Positions 1-13,455 of a stretch of 64,000 nucleotides of DNA are shown one piece after another. This DNA is from Chamaecrista fasciculata (taxonomy: Eukaryota > Streptophyta > Magnoliopsida > Fabales > Fabaceae): positions 179,247-243,246 of the forward strand of contig QANZ01023510.1 of assembly GCA_003254925.1 (NCBI GenBank). The letters are read 5' to 3'. Under the pieces are notes generated by a model. That model was not told the origin of the DNA. It saw only the letters and a program-made list of their open reading frames with translations, and made no database searches. The translations under genes and the position numbers were made by a program. Numbering within the stretch: the stretch's first letter is position 1; each line of letters opens with the position of its first letter.

Positions 1-2730
1 ACATAGGAGAGGTGGGTTTTGTGTGTTATGGAACATCAAAGTTGGAAAAGCCAAATCAGTGTATGATAGGTCCACAGACAAGGTATGGGCATGCATGTGA
101 GGTTTGCTCAAGTTTAAGAGATATCCCATTTTACCAGTTTTAGTGCATAGCCACGAGTAGCCACAGTATCATTTTCACAGTATTCATTCCAAACAAGGAA
201 TAGCTTGTCCGGTAGGTCTCCAGCAATTTCAATGGCCACAATATGAGTGTTTTCTAATAATGTCTTGTCCAGATTAAGAACACTACAAAATTTTTATTAT
301 ATGATTATGAAGAGGAACATGCATGAAAGGCTTTGCTTCTGGGCAAATTGGATATGGTATTATGTATGTAATCACTAATCAGTGTACGTGTCTATTATTT
401 TTTTCGTCTGGCCTATGCCTATATAACTATATTTGTAGCTTTCAGATCAAACTTTTCAACCTTTCAAACTTATGGATGAACTTCAGAACAAGTGGGTATA
501 CTTGAAGCCGGATGCTTGTTTGTTTGTGCTATTACTTGTTTGTTGTCTGTATGGCAAGATTATGATATGTGAGTCTAGTTCTTCATTCAAGAAACCAACA
601 ACTAAATAAATAAGTAAAAGGGAAATAGAAGAGGAGAAAAAAATCTAACCTTTCAAACCTTTAAAGTGACGCTTTATGAGTTAGATAGTTAGAAGTGATA
701 TTTCAATGGTTACATAGTGAAATTTATCAGGAAAAATGAACTGCTCCAATGCAGAACTCAAGTTTAAATATATACCAAAATAAAATAATCAATTCCTGAA
801 TAGTTCATCTTATCACATGGTATTGCCCTGTTCCATTTAAAATGGCATTTATTGGGTTTTCCTGACTTTTTTTCCACAAAATTTTTGCTAGATTTGCTTG
901 AGCTCTATATAAATTGTTTTGACTTCATGGGGTTATGAGATTTCACATGGGCTTTTGTTTGAAAGCATGTTTCAAGTATTTGTTTGTTCAGAAATTAATG
1001 CCCTTCACATGCCAATTCACATGCATTTTATTGCACTTACCTTCCAAAATGTGAATTCTTAATTCCTTCTCTTCCTACTCATGAATGACCTTTTTTTACA
1101 AAAATCTTTTGGTAGAATAACTAGGTGGAAAAAAAATATGGGGAAATGAGTTTGACCAATAAGATTATATATATGAATAAATCAATAGGATTTTTTTCAG
1201 TGAAATTTGATCAAAAACTTTTTAGTGAATTTTATTTTCACTTTTATCTTTTCTTACTTAGCTATTTATTCAAAGAGATGGCTTTTTTGAATCTTTTCCT
1301 TTTTCCATTTCCTCTATCAAGTTTTAATCATTTAGCATTCTTATTATAATCCTTAACACTTTCAATCAGAAGACCATGAATGGATAACCTTTCATACAGA
1401 TGGGTCTTAGCCACAAACCTCCAAATCAATCATTATTGATGCTTTAATCTCTTTCTCCACCATCATTAGCATTCTTATTGTCTCCCAAAAATTATGAAGG
1501 CAGCAACCACCACCCATTATTAAATAGACACACTGTGCATGCACTCTCAAAATATTTTTATATATGACTATCAAACAACACATTGGAAGCCAAGTTTATA
1601 AAGTTTGGATTTTCTCCAAATAGTTTTATTTATTAAATTGTTTGTTCTGTGAATTCTTTTTTACCTAACGATCAAGCTGCCACGCTCATAAAGATTCTCA
1701 TTCTTTGTGACTGCATTATGGATATTAGTAAACTGTTTTTGAAATTTTTTATTTTCTCTAACTGCTTAAACTTTGGGAGAATTAATTACATGACAGATTA
1801 AGAATCTCAATTTTCTAGAACTTTGTTTACTACTTACATTAACTAATTTAAAAGAAAGAATCTAAAAACAGATGCCTGTTACATTTGATCACATTAATAT
1901 ATTGAACCATAGCTTCTAGGAATTCAGAATATAATCCAAAAAAATCTTTACAACATTATTGGTTCTGTAACTGTGAATGAAATCTCTGCTATAGTTTAGT
2001 ATGTGAGGCAATACGTTATGGGAAATCACAATAATCAAATAACCAGGGCCTCTTATTGGTGGTAGAACTGTGAAGCCTGAACTTTTTCTTTATTTTATTG
2101 TGTGACATATTTCTTTTTTTTTTTGTTTGTGCTTATAACTATTTCAATAGACAGTGGTGGGCGTTTATTATTATATTAGCTTCAATCATTTGGACTCAGA
2201 CAGCTAGTTCAACTTCATTTCTTTCCATATGAAAGCTTTTGAAATGGAATTCTTTCTGTCTTAAAGACCAATTTGCAAATAAGAATCTCAACTGGCATAC
2301 CTAATCTGTGCAAGAAAACAAAGTATTGTTGATTTGATTATCAATGAAGGCAAGCAAGCGATGAGTTATATATACTTGGGCTGAGCTTTTTTTAAATGCA
2401 GCATTGATTGTGACAATTAAGGGGAAGAAACACTCATGAACTTGTAGTTCACATAATAAAGAACAAAAAAGGGGACAAAACAAAACAAAGAACAACAATT
2501 TGGCAAGCCCCAGCTGGGATTATTGATGTGGCTGCCAAATGGGGTTTCTACAGCTTGCATTAATTGTTGTTATCACTATAGATAATTACTGACTGTGTAG
2601 CAGTTACAAATTATTCTCTTGAACCCAATTGGGGCATTTTTGGGACAATGTATTTAATGAGCATCATTCCATTTGTAGCAGAGACTATTAAACATACTAC
2701 AAAAAGGAATTAGCAACAGTCGGCTTCTTT

Positions 2731-2778
2731 TTTTTTTTTTTTTTTTTTTTNNNNNNNTTTTTTTTTTTTTTTTTTTTT
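2731..2778. repeat. Poly-T tract with assembly gap
   Basis: A run of T is broken by seven N at 2751-2757 and resumes as T. The true length of the homopolymer is unknown and the gap size is probably a placeholder or consensus failure. A single N also occurs near 13291, again inside a poly-A run. Confidence 0.95.
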
Positions 2779-3805
2779 GCTAAGGAAGATGACAATGAAT
2801 ACTAGACAAAATTAGTGGTCCTTGTAACAAGTTTTAAGGTATACGATGTTGTAAATTTTATATATATATATATATATATCAGTGTTTCAAATAAAGTCAT
2901 TGTCAGATCAAAGAAGCACCAGAAGTATACTGATTGGGTTAATTTTTATTTGTCAATATTATTTTCTGATTTAATATTGATTTGATTAGCATGTCTTTAT
3001 ATACTGATTGGGTTAATCTAAATGGATAATTGATATCTGATCTGAAATACCTTTCTTGAGATTTTGACCTTCTGCTATTTTGACTCCTTGTTCAGAAAAA
3101 TAAGAAAAAATACATTTAGTTATAGACAATGTTACTTCCTAATTTATCGAGTTTGTTTAATCTCCCAAACTGAAATAGTACTAATCTCCAACATATGTGT
3201 GTGTTTCAAATACCTTTGTTAACAGCTGCCATTGCATTTCGTTGACTGTAGCAAATGAGCTGTCAGTGAAGAATATGTATGTGCTTAATGTTTAGGAATT
3301 AAGGATAGGATTGAATGAGTGAAGAGTGAGATAGGTGTGTGAGTTGGAGAGGTAAAAGAGTTAGAAAGGGAGCAAGGTGGCTCCATAGGTATGAGTAAGA
3401 CCAAACCAAGTTGGCTGCTCACAATTGCTGCTATGTAAATGAAGTGTGTGGGACAAAGAAACAGCGGACAATGATAAAGCATTATAGGACCCACCATGTG
3501 CATCACTCACTCTATCTGTTTCATCCAAACCCAACTTTGCTTCTGGCTTAGCTTCCTAATATTTTATATCTTCTCAACATTCTTATTTTCTATTGTCAGA
3601 ACAAAAAATAATTCTCTTGTTTTTTAATATGATCAAACTGTGGGTATACCATAAAATATCTAACGTAGCTGCATGTTCAAGTCTCGAACTCAAGACCTTT
3701 AATTAATCTGGATTAGCCCCTCAATCAATTAATCCACGTGTTTGGTGGTAAGAACATCTATTTTTCTTTTTGGAGCTCCCTTTTTAATTTTGAAGTTATA
3801 TATAT

Positions 3806-4241
3806 GTTTGGGTAAATTACACTTTGGTACTCTTAAGTATGGACCGATTCCACTTCGGTACCTTGTTCTTTCAAAAGTAACATTTTATTACCATGCTTTA
3901 TTCGTCATTAGCACTTTGGTATTCAAAACTCTTTTTTCGTTACTTTTTTACGGAAAAAAAAAAAAGCACATGCAAATCATGTACATGGTCAGAAACACAA
4001 AATCCAATTTCTTAAATTTAGATTTCACGATTCAGCCTAAAAAAAACACGAAATCTTTTGTCTTCAAGTACGTACTGAATCATGTTTTTGGGAGGCTGAA
4101 TTGTACATGACCTGCGCATGCTTTTTTCTGTCGGGGAGTAACGGCGAATAGGATAGAATACCAAAATGTCACTTTTAAAATAACATAGTACCAAAATGAA
4201 ACCGGCTCTTACCTTAGGGTACCAAAGTATAATTTAACAAA
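3806..4241. mobile_element. Inverted-repeat MITE (TTTGGTAC family)
   Basis: The left end (GGTAAATTACACTTTGGTAC) is matched, imperfectly, in reverse complement at the right end (TTAAATTATACTTTGGTAC). The similarity continues inward for roughly 90 bases on each side, giving a hairpin-like element of about 435 bp. No clean target-site duplication is seen because the flanks are TA-rich. A 122-codon open frame across the left arm (3742-4110) is an incidental by-product. The superfamily is not certain; a Mutator-type MITE is my best guess. Confidence 0.6.
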
Positions 4242-5048
4242 TATATTTATATATTTAAGGCGAAGGGAATTAAACATTACATAGATATATAGAAGAATAA
4301 GTCACACGAACATACCTTAATGATCAGAGTGCTAGGGGAACTATTGATGAACTTTTGTGTCTGAGAACAAGTTCACTTCAATTTCAATTACTATTTAAAA
4401 TAAATAATAAAAGAAAGTATAATTCATCGCCTCTATAACCTTGCCATTTTTCTTTGTCGAAAATTAAAAAGAAAAAAAAAACAATTTCTCTACATAATAT
4501 GTCCTTAAAATTTTACATCCCTTCTAGCGTTTTCACCCTTGATAGTTGATATGGTTATACCAGCATGAGCCGGACCTGGAATTTGGATATGAAAATTGAG
4601 AACCCATTTCAACTTTCAAGCCCCTTAAAACTAATCATTCCAAGTTATAAATGACAACAAATTTATTCAAGTTGGTTAAATGTTTCGAGAACAGGATGAT
4701 GACATATTTTCGATAAATGAGCTTCACTGAAAAGTGTGTTGTGAAAGTTCAGTTCATATTTACTTAATTCGACTATCTTTGGTAGGCGGAGAGATATTAC
4801 TTTGTCCGAGGTGAGCTTTGTTCTCTTGTTAATTAACATACGATAATCATTAAGATTTCAAACTAGTACTGATGATGGAAGCCTCTTTAATATGTGATTA
4901 TATACAAAATCTCTGTTCCTTCCTTCCTCTGTGATATGTAAACTACATCAGTTGAATTTGTAAGCATTTATAATATATCAAAACTTGGGAAGAGCTTTTC
5001 AACAATAGCAAGCAACTCCAAGGAGGGCCAAAGGGCAAAGTTTCAAAA

Positions 5049-8000
5049 TCAATTAGATTTCATCTCAATATCATCTTCATCATTGTCCTTCGGATTAGCA
5101 TTAGGAGCGTCCCCAGGAAGAAGGCCAAGAAGAGGCAGAGGCAACAGTGAACTAAGATTGCAAAGTATTATCAAGGCAGCCAAGTTATCAAACTTGTCCT
5201 TTGTAATGCCAAATACTTGAGTCAAACCAGCACCTACCAATCCCCCAACGACACTCCCTCCATTAGATATGGACATAAGAGTAGCAAAAAGTGTTGCCTC
5301 CATTCCCTCAGGACATAGTCTTGCTGCTAGCACAAGAACAGGCATGAAAGAAGCCTGAAACAAACAGTTAGACACAAGTCATGATCACTCACTCCACGGA
5401 ATGCTTTTGGTGTTCATTATGTATCTTTCTGAAAACATGCCAAAAAAACCCAGGGATCCGAAATCCTTTAAAACAAAAACCCTAGGGAACTAGTAAGTTT
5501 GGGATATAGCTTTTTCTAAGAGGCTTTTTTGTATTGGCCATCTTCTAAGTGGTTTATTACTAGCCACAAATATAAAATGTGTTTAACATATTTTAAGAGT
5601 TTCAAGAGTTTGATCAATTGCGATCAGTAGCTACTAGTTTCTGTTTTTTTTTTTTTCTTTTTTACTTAACACAGCAATACATAAGCATTGCTTTATATTT
5701 GAATGGTGTATCAAGAAAAAGTTTTATATTTGAATGGAACACTACAGACTAAAATCTCTTGTTGTAACTTCTATCATTAGCTTTTAGACGAAGGCTTCAA
5801 ACTGCACCAACATAACCAAACAACTGCAGTGGCAATGACATGAATGACATACTCAAATTCAAAGGATGCAATAATTAATCACAAAGGAAACCTAATGCAT
5901 GACCACAACCACACCAGAGATGTTTAGCTAGAATTAGAACTCTTTCCAGAGTAGTAAATAGAGACAAGTGAAAGATGAGGATGATCACCTGACCCAAAAC
6001 AGTGAGAATTAATGAATCCCCAATTGCGAACCACTCATCGCTTATGCCAAACTTCCGGTTTAGTCCAGTAACCAGGAAAACCTGGCAAATGAAGTAAAAT
6101 AAATCAGAAAGAATTAAACTATTGGTCCAAAATATAAATATATAGACTTACTTGAAACATAATACAAACCTGAGTCATTCCAAGAGCTGAACCTATAATA
6201 GTAGTTACAAGAAATATTTTCCGCAAGGGTACATTCTTCAGAAATCCATTATAGAGTCCAACACCAAGAAGAGATGCAACAGAGGTTACAAGTTTGACAC
6301 GTCCTAAGAATTCAGGGGTGAAACCTAGGGAATTTGTGCTGAAATAAATGAGAAAGAAAGACTCTGTAAATTGAAGGAAATGGTAAGTGAATAAGAAGAG
6401 AGTAAGAAACTAGGTCCAAAAGCAAAGGATTTTGTTCATATTTACAGACAGAACATACGTGAAGTAGAACATAGCAGAATCAGAATGTGGAGTTGCTTGC
6501 CACAGAAAAATAAACAACGTGGGAAGAAAAACATTAGGCTGCCGCACGGCACCCCATAACTGAATAATGTTCTGTTTTGAGCTTTCCACAAAACCAGGAA
6601 AGGTGAAAGGAAGACTTTGTCCCTGTGCAGCTCCGAGCATGCGTTGTTCTTTTACAAGAACAGCAACTGCAGATGTTATCAGAGGAAGCAACGCTGTCAC
6701 ACCAAAAACAAACCTGGGACATTCCATTCTTGTTAGCTGGTAAACATGGATTATTTATCAAAAAAAAAAGCTAATAAACATAGAGTAATTAATAAACAGA
6801 ACTATCTTGATTCAAAAACTTCTTTCAGTACCTCACACCATAAGTTTCCACCAAAGACCCACTGAAGTAGGAGCTCACAATTCCACCAAAAGAAGAAGAA
6901 CCCCAACATAGAGACTGGAGAGATCCTGAGGTACTTTGTGACTCACCACGTGCTCGCTCCACAACCATTGAATCTACAACCTAAAAACACACTTCAGTAT
7001 CTGACATGATTTTTTAACAACTCCAAATTATTAAAGAAAAAACACTAAATCCTTAATATGGTAAACAGATTTATCAAAATGCTTCTAAAAGCAAGAAGGA
7101 AGTGGCTGAGAAGGAATAACGTAAGTTCACAGTAATATAAGAAGGAAGGAGATCATTGAGACCAAATTCACTATAGTTAAAGAATGGAGAAATCAATCAT
7201 AAATTTAGGAATCCTCCTTTGGTATTCTCTCTATAAACAGCATCACACACTAATGGGCAATTACCCATATTTCAACCCTAGATGGAATGAAATGAGGATG
7301 CACAAGATCAAGCACAGTTGTACATATTTTCAAAATTCTGTCGGGTATATAAAGTAAGAAACAAAATGGTGCCAAAGACAGTACCAAAAGCTTCAAATGT
7401 TAACGATTGTGTGTTTTACTTTTATGAACCAGGATAATTCACAAAGAACAAAATCATGAAGCTCTAACAAGCTAAAAGGAGTCAGAGGAATAAATACTAA
7501 AATGCACTTTCAACGGCCCTTCTTCCCTTTCCCTTGAACATGCACCTTGCTATGGTAAATAAAACAGATTACCAAGTAAAAATATTCATTTCATCAGCCA
7601 CTTCCACCCATAAAATGGTTGGCTACTTCCATTTGAAAAAAGTAAGAAAATCAAACATCAGGCTCACAATTCACAACACTTACATGACCAACAAGTTTGT
7701 CAATACATTAAACATAGCAGCTATAGTACATGTAGCAGAATAGGAAGTACAGCTGATTAGAGACAAATTAAATCATTAACCAAACAGGAGAAACTCACAA
7801 CATCTGAGAAGGCAACAGAAAGAGACCCAAGAAGTATGCAAAAAGCTGCACTATATTTGCTGTCAACAAACGAAGCCATCAAACTCCAGGAGAGAGCACC
7901 AAGTAGCCCTGATAGAACTAAGTATGACCGTCTTCGATACCCAAAAAGTGGGACAGAATCACTGCATAGTGTATTATAAATAACTTAGATACTGGAATCC

Positions 8001-9587
8001 TAATTCACATTGGAAAGACGAGAAATATAAGAATAACGAGCCTCCCGGTTAAGGGTGAAGGAAAAGAGACGTAGTAAACTTTCATACCTAATAAATCCAT
8101 ATAGAGGTTTGATAAGCCACGGTAGAGCGGAAAACCCAGTAATCACAGCTGTCTAGTCAACCATATGTAACTTGTCAGTCCTTCAAACAATTCGAGAATA
8201 ATTAGTTGAAACAAGAAAGAGAAGAAGTTCAAGTAAAAACTATCCATTTTTGGTCTAAACTTCTAGCCTAGGACAAAGCTCACACTTGGTTGATTACTCC
8301 TTAGCACAATGTTTTTTTTAAAGAGAAAAAGAAGCATATGTTATACATTCAAACAAAAGGTGTCTGAAGAATTGCATATGAGAGGCCAAAGAGCCTCTCC
8401 ACTGTCCAGTAGTCTGAAACCATGAGCATTACGAAATAGGCATACCTCAGCAGGGTCCAGATGTAAATCGTCTTTTAAGTAAAAGCTAACAGCCAGCCTT
8501 GCAAGTCCCAAAACACCTTGAACAAAATATACCATCGCAACAGCAATGTTATCTGGGGATAAATCCACCCCAAACAATTTGATGGTGCTCACACGGTATC
8601 TACTTTTGCGAGGAGCTGTTTTATTAGTCGAGGACACCTCTATCCCTTGTTCTGTGTCGGTAGTAATCATATCTCCTTTCCCTGCATCTGCGTCAATCAT
8701 ACATAAAATCCATCAACCACATAAAAAACTTCTAAAACACAGCATGCATTTTGTGAGCAACGAAAGAGGCTTTAATCTGAGAAGGATAACCCAAAAAGAA
8801 GTTTTAACAAATTTCGTAAAGAATTGATCATCCAATTTAATCTTTAGGAGCAAATAGTAACGTTTAAAACAGAATTATTTAACTAAAGATTTGTTTCAAG
8901 CTTGGGATCAAAGGTACATAATCCCCTCGATCCTCCCTGCTTTCAAGGATCCAATCAACAACCACGTACAGACAGAGCATTGTGCCAAAATGCAAATCTA
9001 TTAAAAACTAATCCAAACTCACATCACCAGCCTAAAAATTCCCTAGTTGTCATCACTTGTCATGCACTGGTCGGTATAATGGTAAGAGAACAGCAAAGTG
9101 ACATCTCAGCACTGTCTATCCCGTCCAAATTACTTCTAGTATCTCAATTTTCCTCTTTCAAGTTTCAACTGTTGTTTTAGCAATTAGCATCCAGAGACTC
9201 AGAATTTAGGTATGATTTAAACAGTTAAAAGTTCATACGCAAAATTTGCAACAACCTTAGATTGAAAATCCACAAAGTAGAAATGCCAGATAAAGAAACG
9301 AAGAAATGTTGATAATCCCAAAGTTCGGGAGGGGAAAAAAATAACTTACAAGTCCGAGAACCCAGAATAGGCTCGCCGTCATCGTGAAGCCGGAGAGAGG
9401 ATCCCGACTTGGAAACGGAGGCAGACATAACAAAATCCGGCGGCTTCCGACGAATCCTCCGGCGGAATCCTCGTGGATTGGGTTTCCTGCGAATTACAGA
9501 GAACAAAGAAGAGAAGCGAGTGGAGTAGAAAACTGGATTTGTGGAGGGTAAAATTGGGATTGTGATGGACGAAATATATGTAGACAT
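5049..9587 (-). CDS. FBT1: Folate-biopterin transporter, chloroplast (BT1 family)
   Basis: Nine exons on the minus strand: 9587-9350, 8687-8446, 8152-8088, 7961-7799, 6980-6832, 6713-6459, 6338-6170, 6081-5989 and 5354-5049. They sum to 1680 nt (559 aa), about the length I recall for Arabidopsis FBT1. Exon 1 encodes an Arg/Ser-rich plastid transit peptide. Family signatures follow: LHLDPAE then [31 protein letters not shown], and [16 protein letters not shown]. The protein is a polytopic carrier of the BT1/major-facilitator type with a short acidic C-terminus ([12 protein letters not shown]). Known relatives import folates, including antifolates, across the plastid envelope. The exon 2 acceptor could alternatively be 6 nt downstream (CAG|GG), which would give a slightly shorter linker. 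No frame damage is seen. Its promoter lies in 9588-10628. Confidence 0.93.
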
Positions 9588-10628
9588 TAGTATATTATTA
9601 GGGAACCGAATGGCTCAAAGATGTTTACCACTTTAACTCACATTCATCATTCATCTCATCTCTCGAAATCTGTGTAGCAGCAATTTTATTTTATTTTCTC
9701 CGGTGGCCACTTTTTATTCTTCTTTTTATCCTTTTCTTTCCTCATTTAGTTTGACAAAAAAAAATTGAGTTGCAGTTTAAATTTTTATAAACTTGTGAGG
9801 AATTTATATTAATTATTTGACAAACTTTCTATGCAAATCATATTGCAAAGTTGTAAAATGAAGTGTAAAGAAATTATGTTATAACTCATTTAAGAAAAAG
9901 GATGTATCATGAACACACATTTATGATTTATCTTCCAGGCCAAAAAAAAATTATAATTTATCTTTAATTAAAACAATTAGGTGTTTTAATTTAAGTGTAA
10001 CTAATGCACGTAAAATAAAAAAAAAAAAATCTAATTATAAGTGGTACTGGCGTTTGACACGTGATCACTTGACAAGCGATAAAAGCATTGAGGCCAGGCC
10101 CATTAAAAATATCTTTTGTTCTATTTAAAGAAAAAAAAGATCTTTTGGGCCACCATGAAGTCTTCGAACCGTACATTAAAATCTTAGTTTCAAAATTCGC
10201 TGTTAATGGATTGGTTGATATTGCATATTTCCCATAATGTACAGTTGGAGCTGACGAATTTCTTTCTTATTACCAATGTTTCACATTCAATTCCTCATTC
10301 TCGTGACTTAATTAGCTACCAATTATATATATAATAAACTCGTGTGAATGATAGATCCAACTATTTAATTTCTGTCAAATATACAGAAAAAAAGTTTAGA
10401 CTAAGCTTCCAGGAAATTAAGAAGAAGGGATTTATATATATACATGCACGCACACACACAGATCAGAATAGATCAGAAGCCATATATATATGTATGGCAT
10501 GCTTCAAATATTTCAATTAAGTCATTAATCTGTGGTGGATACAAAGATAAAGAGACTAAATAATGAATATTAATTAGCTTGAGCTACATGAGGTCCGTTT
10601 AAAAGTTGGACACTTTTCAGCTGGGAGA
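9588..10628. other. Spacer between FBT1 5' end and TSR2-like 3' end
   Basis: About 1 kb between two minus-strand genes. It must contain the FBT1 promoter and the TSR2-like 3' UTR. It is AT-rich with short poly-A/T runs; I see no coding frame or transposon boundary. Confidence 0.6.
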
Positions 10629-10999
10629 TTAAGATAACTGGCGATGCAAGTACTCTTCATGGATAACCATTAACTGTTCTGCTACCTGCAGCTTGCATAA
10701 AAATATATATATGATTACTAATTATTTATGCTTCAAAGATATATATAGATATTTTGTAACTGAATTATCTGCTATATACATATACCTCAATTAATGGACA
10801 TATCAGTTAAATTAATTTTAATTAGCTTTAGCAGCTTTAATTCAATCTGGAGATTAGGCAGCTATAGCTAGCTGCAGCTGGTTGCGTACGTAGATCAGCT
10901 TGCTGTAATTAATTTGGCATATATTTGATTACTGGATAGGATTGGATTAATGTAATATAAAATCAATACACAGAGACAAGGCCGACCGGCCAAGGACCA

Positions 11000-11041
<42 letters not shown>

Positions 11042-12237
11042 GCATCAAATCACATTCATTGCATCTCATATATGTCCAAAGAGAATATTATCAAATTCAT
11101 TTATTGTCATGAGACCTGTACAATTAAACGTCGTCCATATATATGACTAGGGGCTTGACTAACGTTTGAATTGATTTAAAGTTGAAGATTATATTAAATT
11201 TTTATATTGATAAAAGAGTAAGTTTGGGACCAATTTGAGAAATTATACAAATATGTAAGACTCATCTAAAATAAATAAAATATTTAGGACCAATTTGAAA
11301 TTACCTCATATGGGAGAGTGAGTGGAGAGAGAGTGGTGACATTTTTTAATTTTCAATTGTTTTTTTGCATTTTTTTAATTTATTTATTTTTTTAAAGAAG
11401 TGGGGGGAGTGAGTAGGGAGAGAGAGTGATGATTTTTTTTTCTTTTTTAATTTTTTAATTCACTATTTTTGACCAACCATAAAGGGCGGAGCCATATAAT
11501 ATAGTATAGATATAGATATAGATATAGATATAATATATGATCATGCATGTACTTGACAAAAATTTTCATATAAAATTTTATAGATACAATTAGTATATAT
11601 TATATCTTCAGGTTAATTTTTTGAACCTTCCTAAGTCCTAACTATATACATTGATCGCGGTTTCTGTATCTGTCATGCATATTCGTTGTGTTTCATGGTC
11701 ATGCCCATATATAGATGCCACAATTCTTAAAAGAACCGATCGTAAATAAAAGTTAACGAACGTATATATGTGTTGTCATCATGAACGATTAATTAATATG
11801 TAATAACAAAAGATGTATGTTATATACAAGTATATATATACCTCTTCAATGCTGCCGTCTTCTATCTCGGTGTTGAAAGCTAGCAACATGGATTCGTAGA
11901 GCAGATTTTCTAAATCCTCAATATGAACAGGTGCTGCGATGTTTAATTTGGACAATAATATAATTAATTAAAAGCTTATAAACAAATCATATATATATAT
12001 AGTTGAGACGTACGTACCTTTGGATTTGGAGAGGCAAGAGAAAAGATCAGAAGCAAGGTGATGGGATTTCTGGAGAGAATCGGAGCCACCCCACTGGTTG
12101 TTCAAGGCCATTTGAAGCCCATTCCATCTTGAGAGAAGCCTGCTTATATTTTCCTTCAAAACACCTTTATTATTATTATTATATAACACTACTTTATAGT
12201 TAATATCTCCTTCTTCTGTCTTCCCAGATTCCATCAT
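10629..12237 (-). CDS. TSR2: TSR2-like pre-rRNA-processing protein, short form
   Basis: Three exons: 12237-12018, 11933-11842 and 10685-10629, in total 369 nt (122 aa). The protein shows the Tsr2 core: LSRWNGLQMALNNQWGGSDS with the WGG motif, then the helix-rich stretch AxDLFSxxSKSK, IEDLENLLYESMLLAFNTEI, EDGSIEEVAEQLMVIHEE. In yeast Tsr2 escorts ribosomal protein eS26 to pre-40S particles in the nucleus, so the role here is inferred by homology. The protein stops after HEEYLHRQLS, whereas family members I know run considerably longer, with an acidic tail. Either the gene is truncated or a further exon exists that I did not find. Two adjacent ATGs (12237, 12234) can start translation. Intron 2 (10686-11841) contains an (AT)n run and a mini-Helitron. 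A TATA-like stretch lies near 12350-12366, next to a GA repeat. Confidence 0.82.
11005..11038. repeat. (AT)n microsatellite in TSR2-like intron 2
   Basis: Perfect AT dinucleotide run of about 17 units, likely length-polymorphic. Confidence 0.95.
11147..11510 (-). mobile_element. Mini-Helitron-like element inside TSR2 intron 2
   Basis: Read on the minus strand, the element begins A|TCTATACTATATTATATGG..., followed by a GGCTCCGCCC block, and ends ...AAGCCCCTAG|T. This fits Helitron rules (5' TC, 3' CTRR, insertion between A and T). The 5' block closely matches the mini-Helitrons at 17517-17686 and 63305-63496 and the partial element that starts at 63497. The subterminal GC hairpin seen in the other copies is not evident here. 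The 5' end is ambiguous by a few bases because of an ATATAG repeat that continues to ~11535. Confidence 0.6.
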
Positions 12238-12370
12238 ATATATATAATCACAATTCCCTCTCTCTCTTTCTATTTGCCCTGCATTCGTTAGGAAGAGAGA
12301 AAGGAGAGGGATCCACACAGCACGCACGCACACAAAATATATTTATACATACATACATATATATAAGCGG

Positions 12371-12391
12371 GTGAGAGAGAGAGAGAGAGAG
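12371..12391. repeat. (GA)n microsatellite upstream of TSR2-like gene
   Basis: GA repeat about 135 bp upstream of the start codon, adjoining a TATA-like sequence. On the gene strand it reads as a CT-rich stretch, common around plant core promoters. Confidence 0.8.
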
Positions 12392-13455
12392 AAAGGAACC
12401 ACGAAAAGTTGGAGAAAGTCACGCATGCCGGAGATCCAGTGCCTACGTACCCTTTCAAATAGGATATATATATACCTATAAATAATATATATGTATGAAT
12501 ATTGCAAACTTTTAATTTCTTAAATTTATCAAGAGTAGTTTAATTAATTTCATAGAATAAAAATGGGGCATGTATCAATCATCAAATAAAATTAGAGGAT
12601 CAATAATGACATCACAGGATGAACGTGTGAAAGCAGAGTGTGTGTCATGTGTGAGTACTGGTTAGGAAGAAGAAGGGTCACGAGATTCCATTAGAATTGG
12701 ATGACACAGATAATGCACATGGGGATGGGGACTTCTACATATAATATATTATCGCCACTTTTCGGTGTCTAGCTGCCTCAATCCCTTTCAGGCTCGTATA
12801 TTAACGTCTCTTGCACTGCAATATGTAATATTCTTATCATCTTTTGCACTGCTTTTAATTTTAGAGTATTGTCATCATTTTGCTTCACTTGATTATTCAA
12901 GGGACGTTTTATACATTTATAAATTTAGTGCTTAGAATATTGTTCGTCACCACCGCATATATTATTAGCCTTGCCTTTAAGAACAGAAGAATAAATTGGA
13001 ACGTCTGTTTTCGCTGTTTAATCAGGTAATGCTTCTTTTTTTCGTCTAGTCTCACAAAATAGACCCGCACCCGCTTAAAAGAGTTTTTATATATATATAT
13101 ATATATAATTAACAAATATATATACTTACATTCATAAGATAGTTTCTTAGCACATACCATTTGGGTCAATCCGCATTAACTTAATTACTTAAAGTTTAAG
13201 ATTCAGGATATATAGTCAATCCGTTCCAAATGGACAATTTTTTTTTTCACCTTAGGAATCTAATGTACCAAACCCCTTCAAGGAAAAAAGNCAAAAAAAA
13301 AAAAAAAAATAAAAACACATCAGATATCATATGGCTCAATTATACCCCCTTGAGATAAATACAATGGAAGAAAGCCCAGCTTCTTCCTCATTTGTCCTTT
13401 TCTCAATCAGACATAGCAATGATGGGCCAATTTCGCTAATTATATATAGAGAAAA

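Larger units (their letters stand above)
1..5048. other. Gene-free left flank
   Basis: No reading frame here has recognisable protein similarity or a splice-consistent structure. The stretch is AT-rich and holds a poly-T tract interrupted by an assembly gap, a short (TA)n run near 2862-2878, a direct repeat of a 17-base phrase at 2927-2943 and 3000-3016, and one inverted-repeat element (3806-4241). The first ~300 bases are somewhat less AT-rich and could be the edge of a transcription unit outside the window, but nothing confirms that. Confidence 0.6.

Noticed and set aside
2480-2580. Possible microRNA-like hairpin (AGCCCCAGCTGGG and CAAATGGGGTTT)
   Set aside because: The pairing is short and no mature miRNA I know matches either strand. 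I also scanned by eye for common plant miRNAs (156, 159, 160, 164-172, 319, 390, 393-399, 408) and saw none.
3742-4110. 122-codon plus-strand ORF
   Set aside because: It reads across the arm of an inverted-repeat MITE; the translation has no family similarity.
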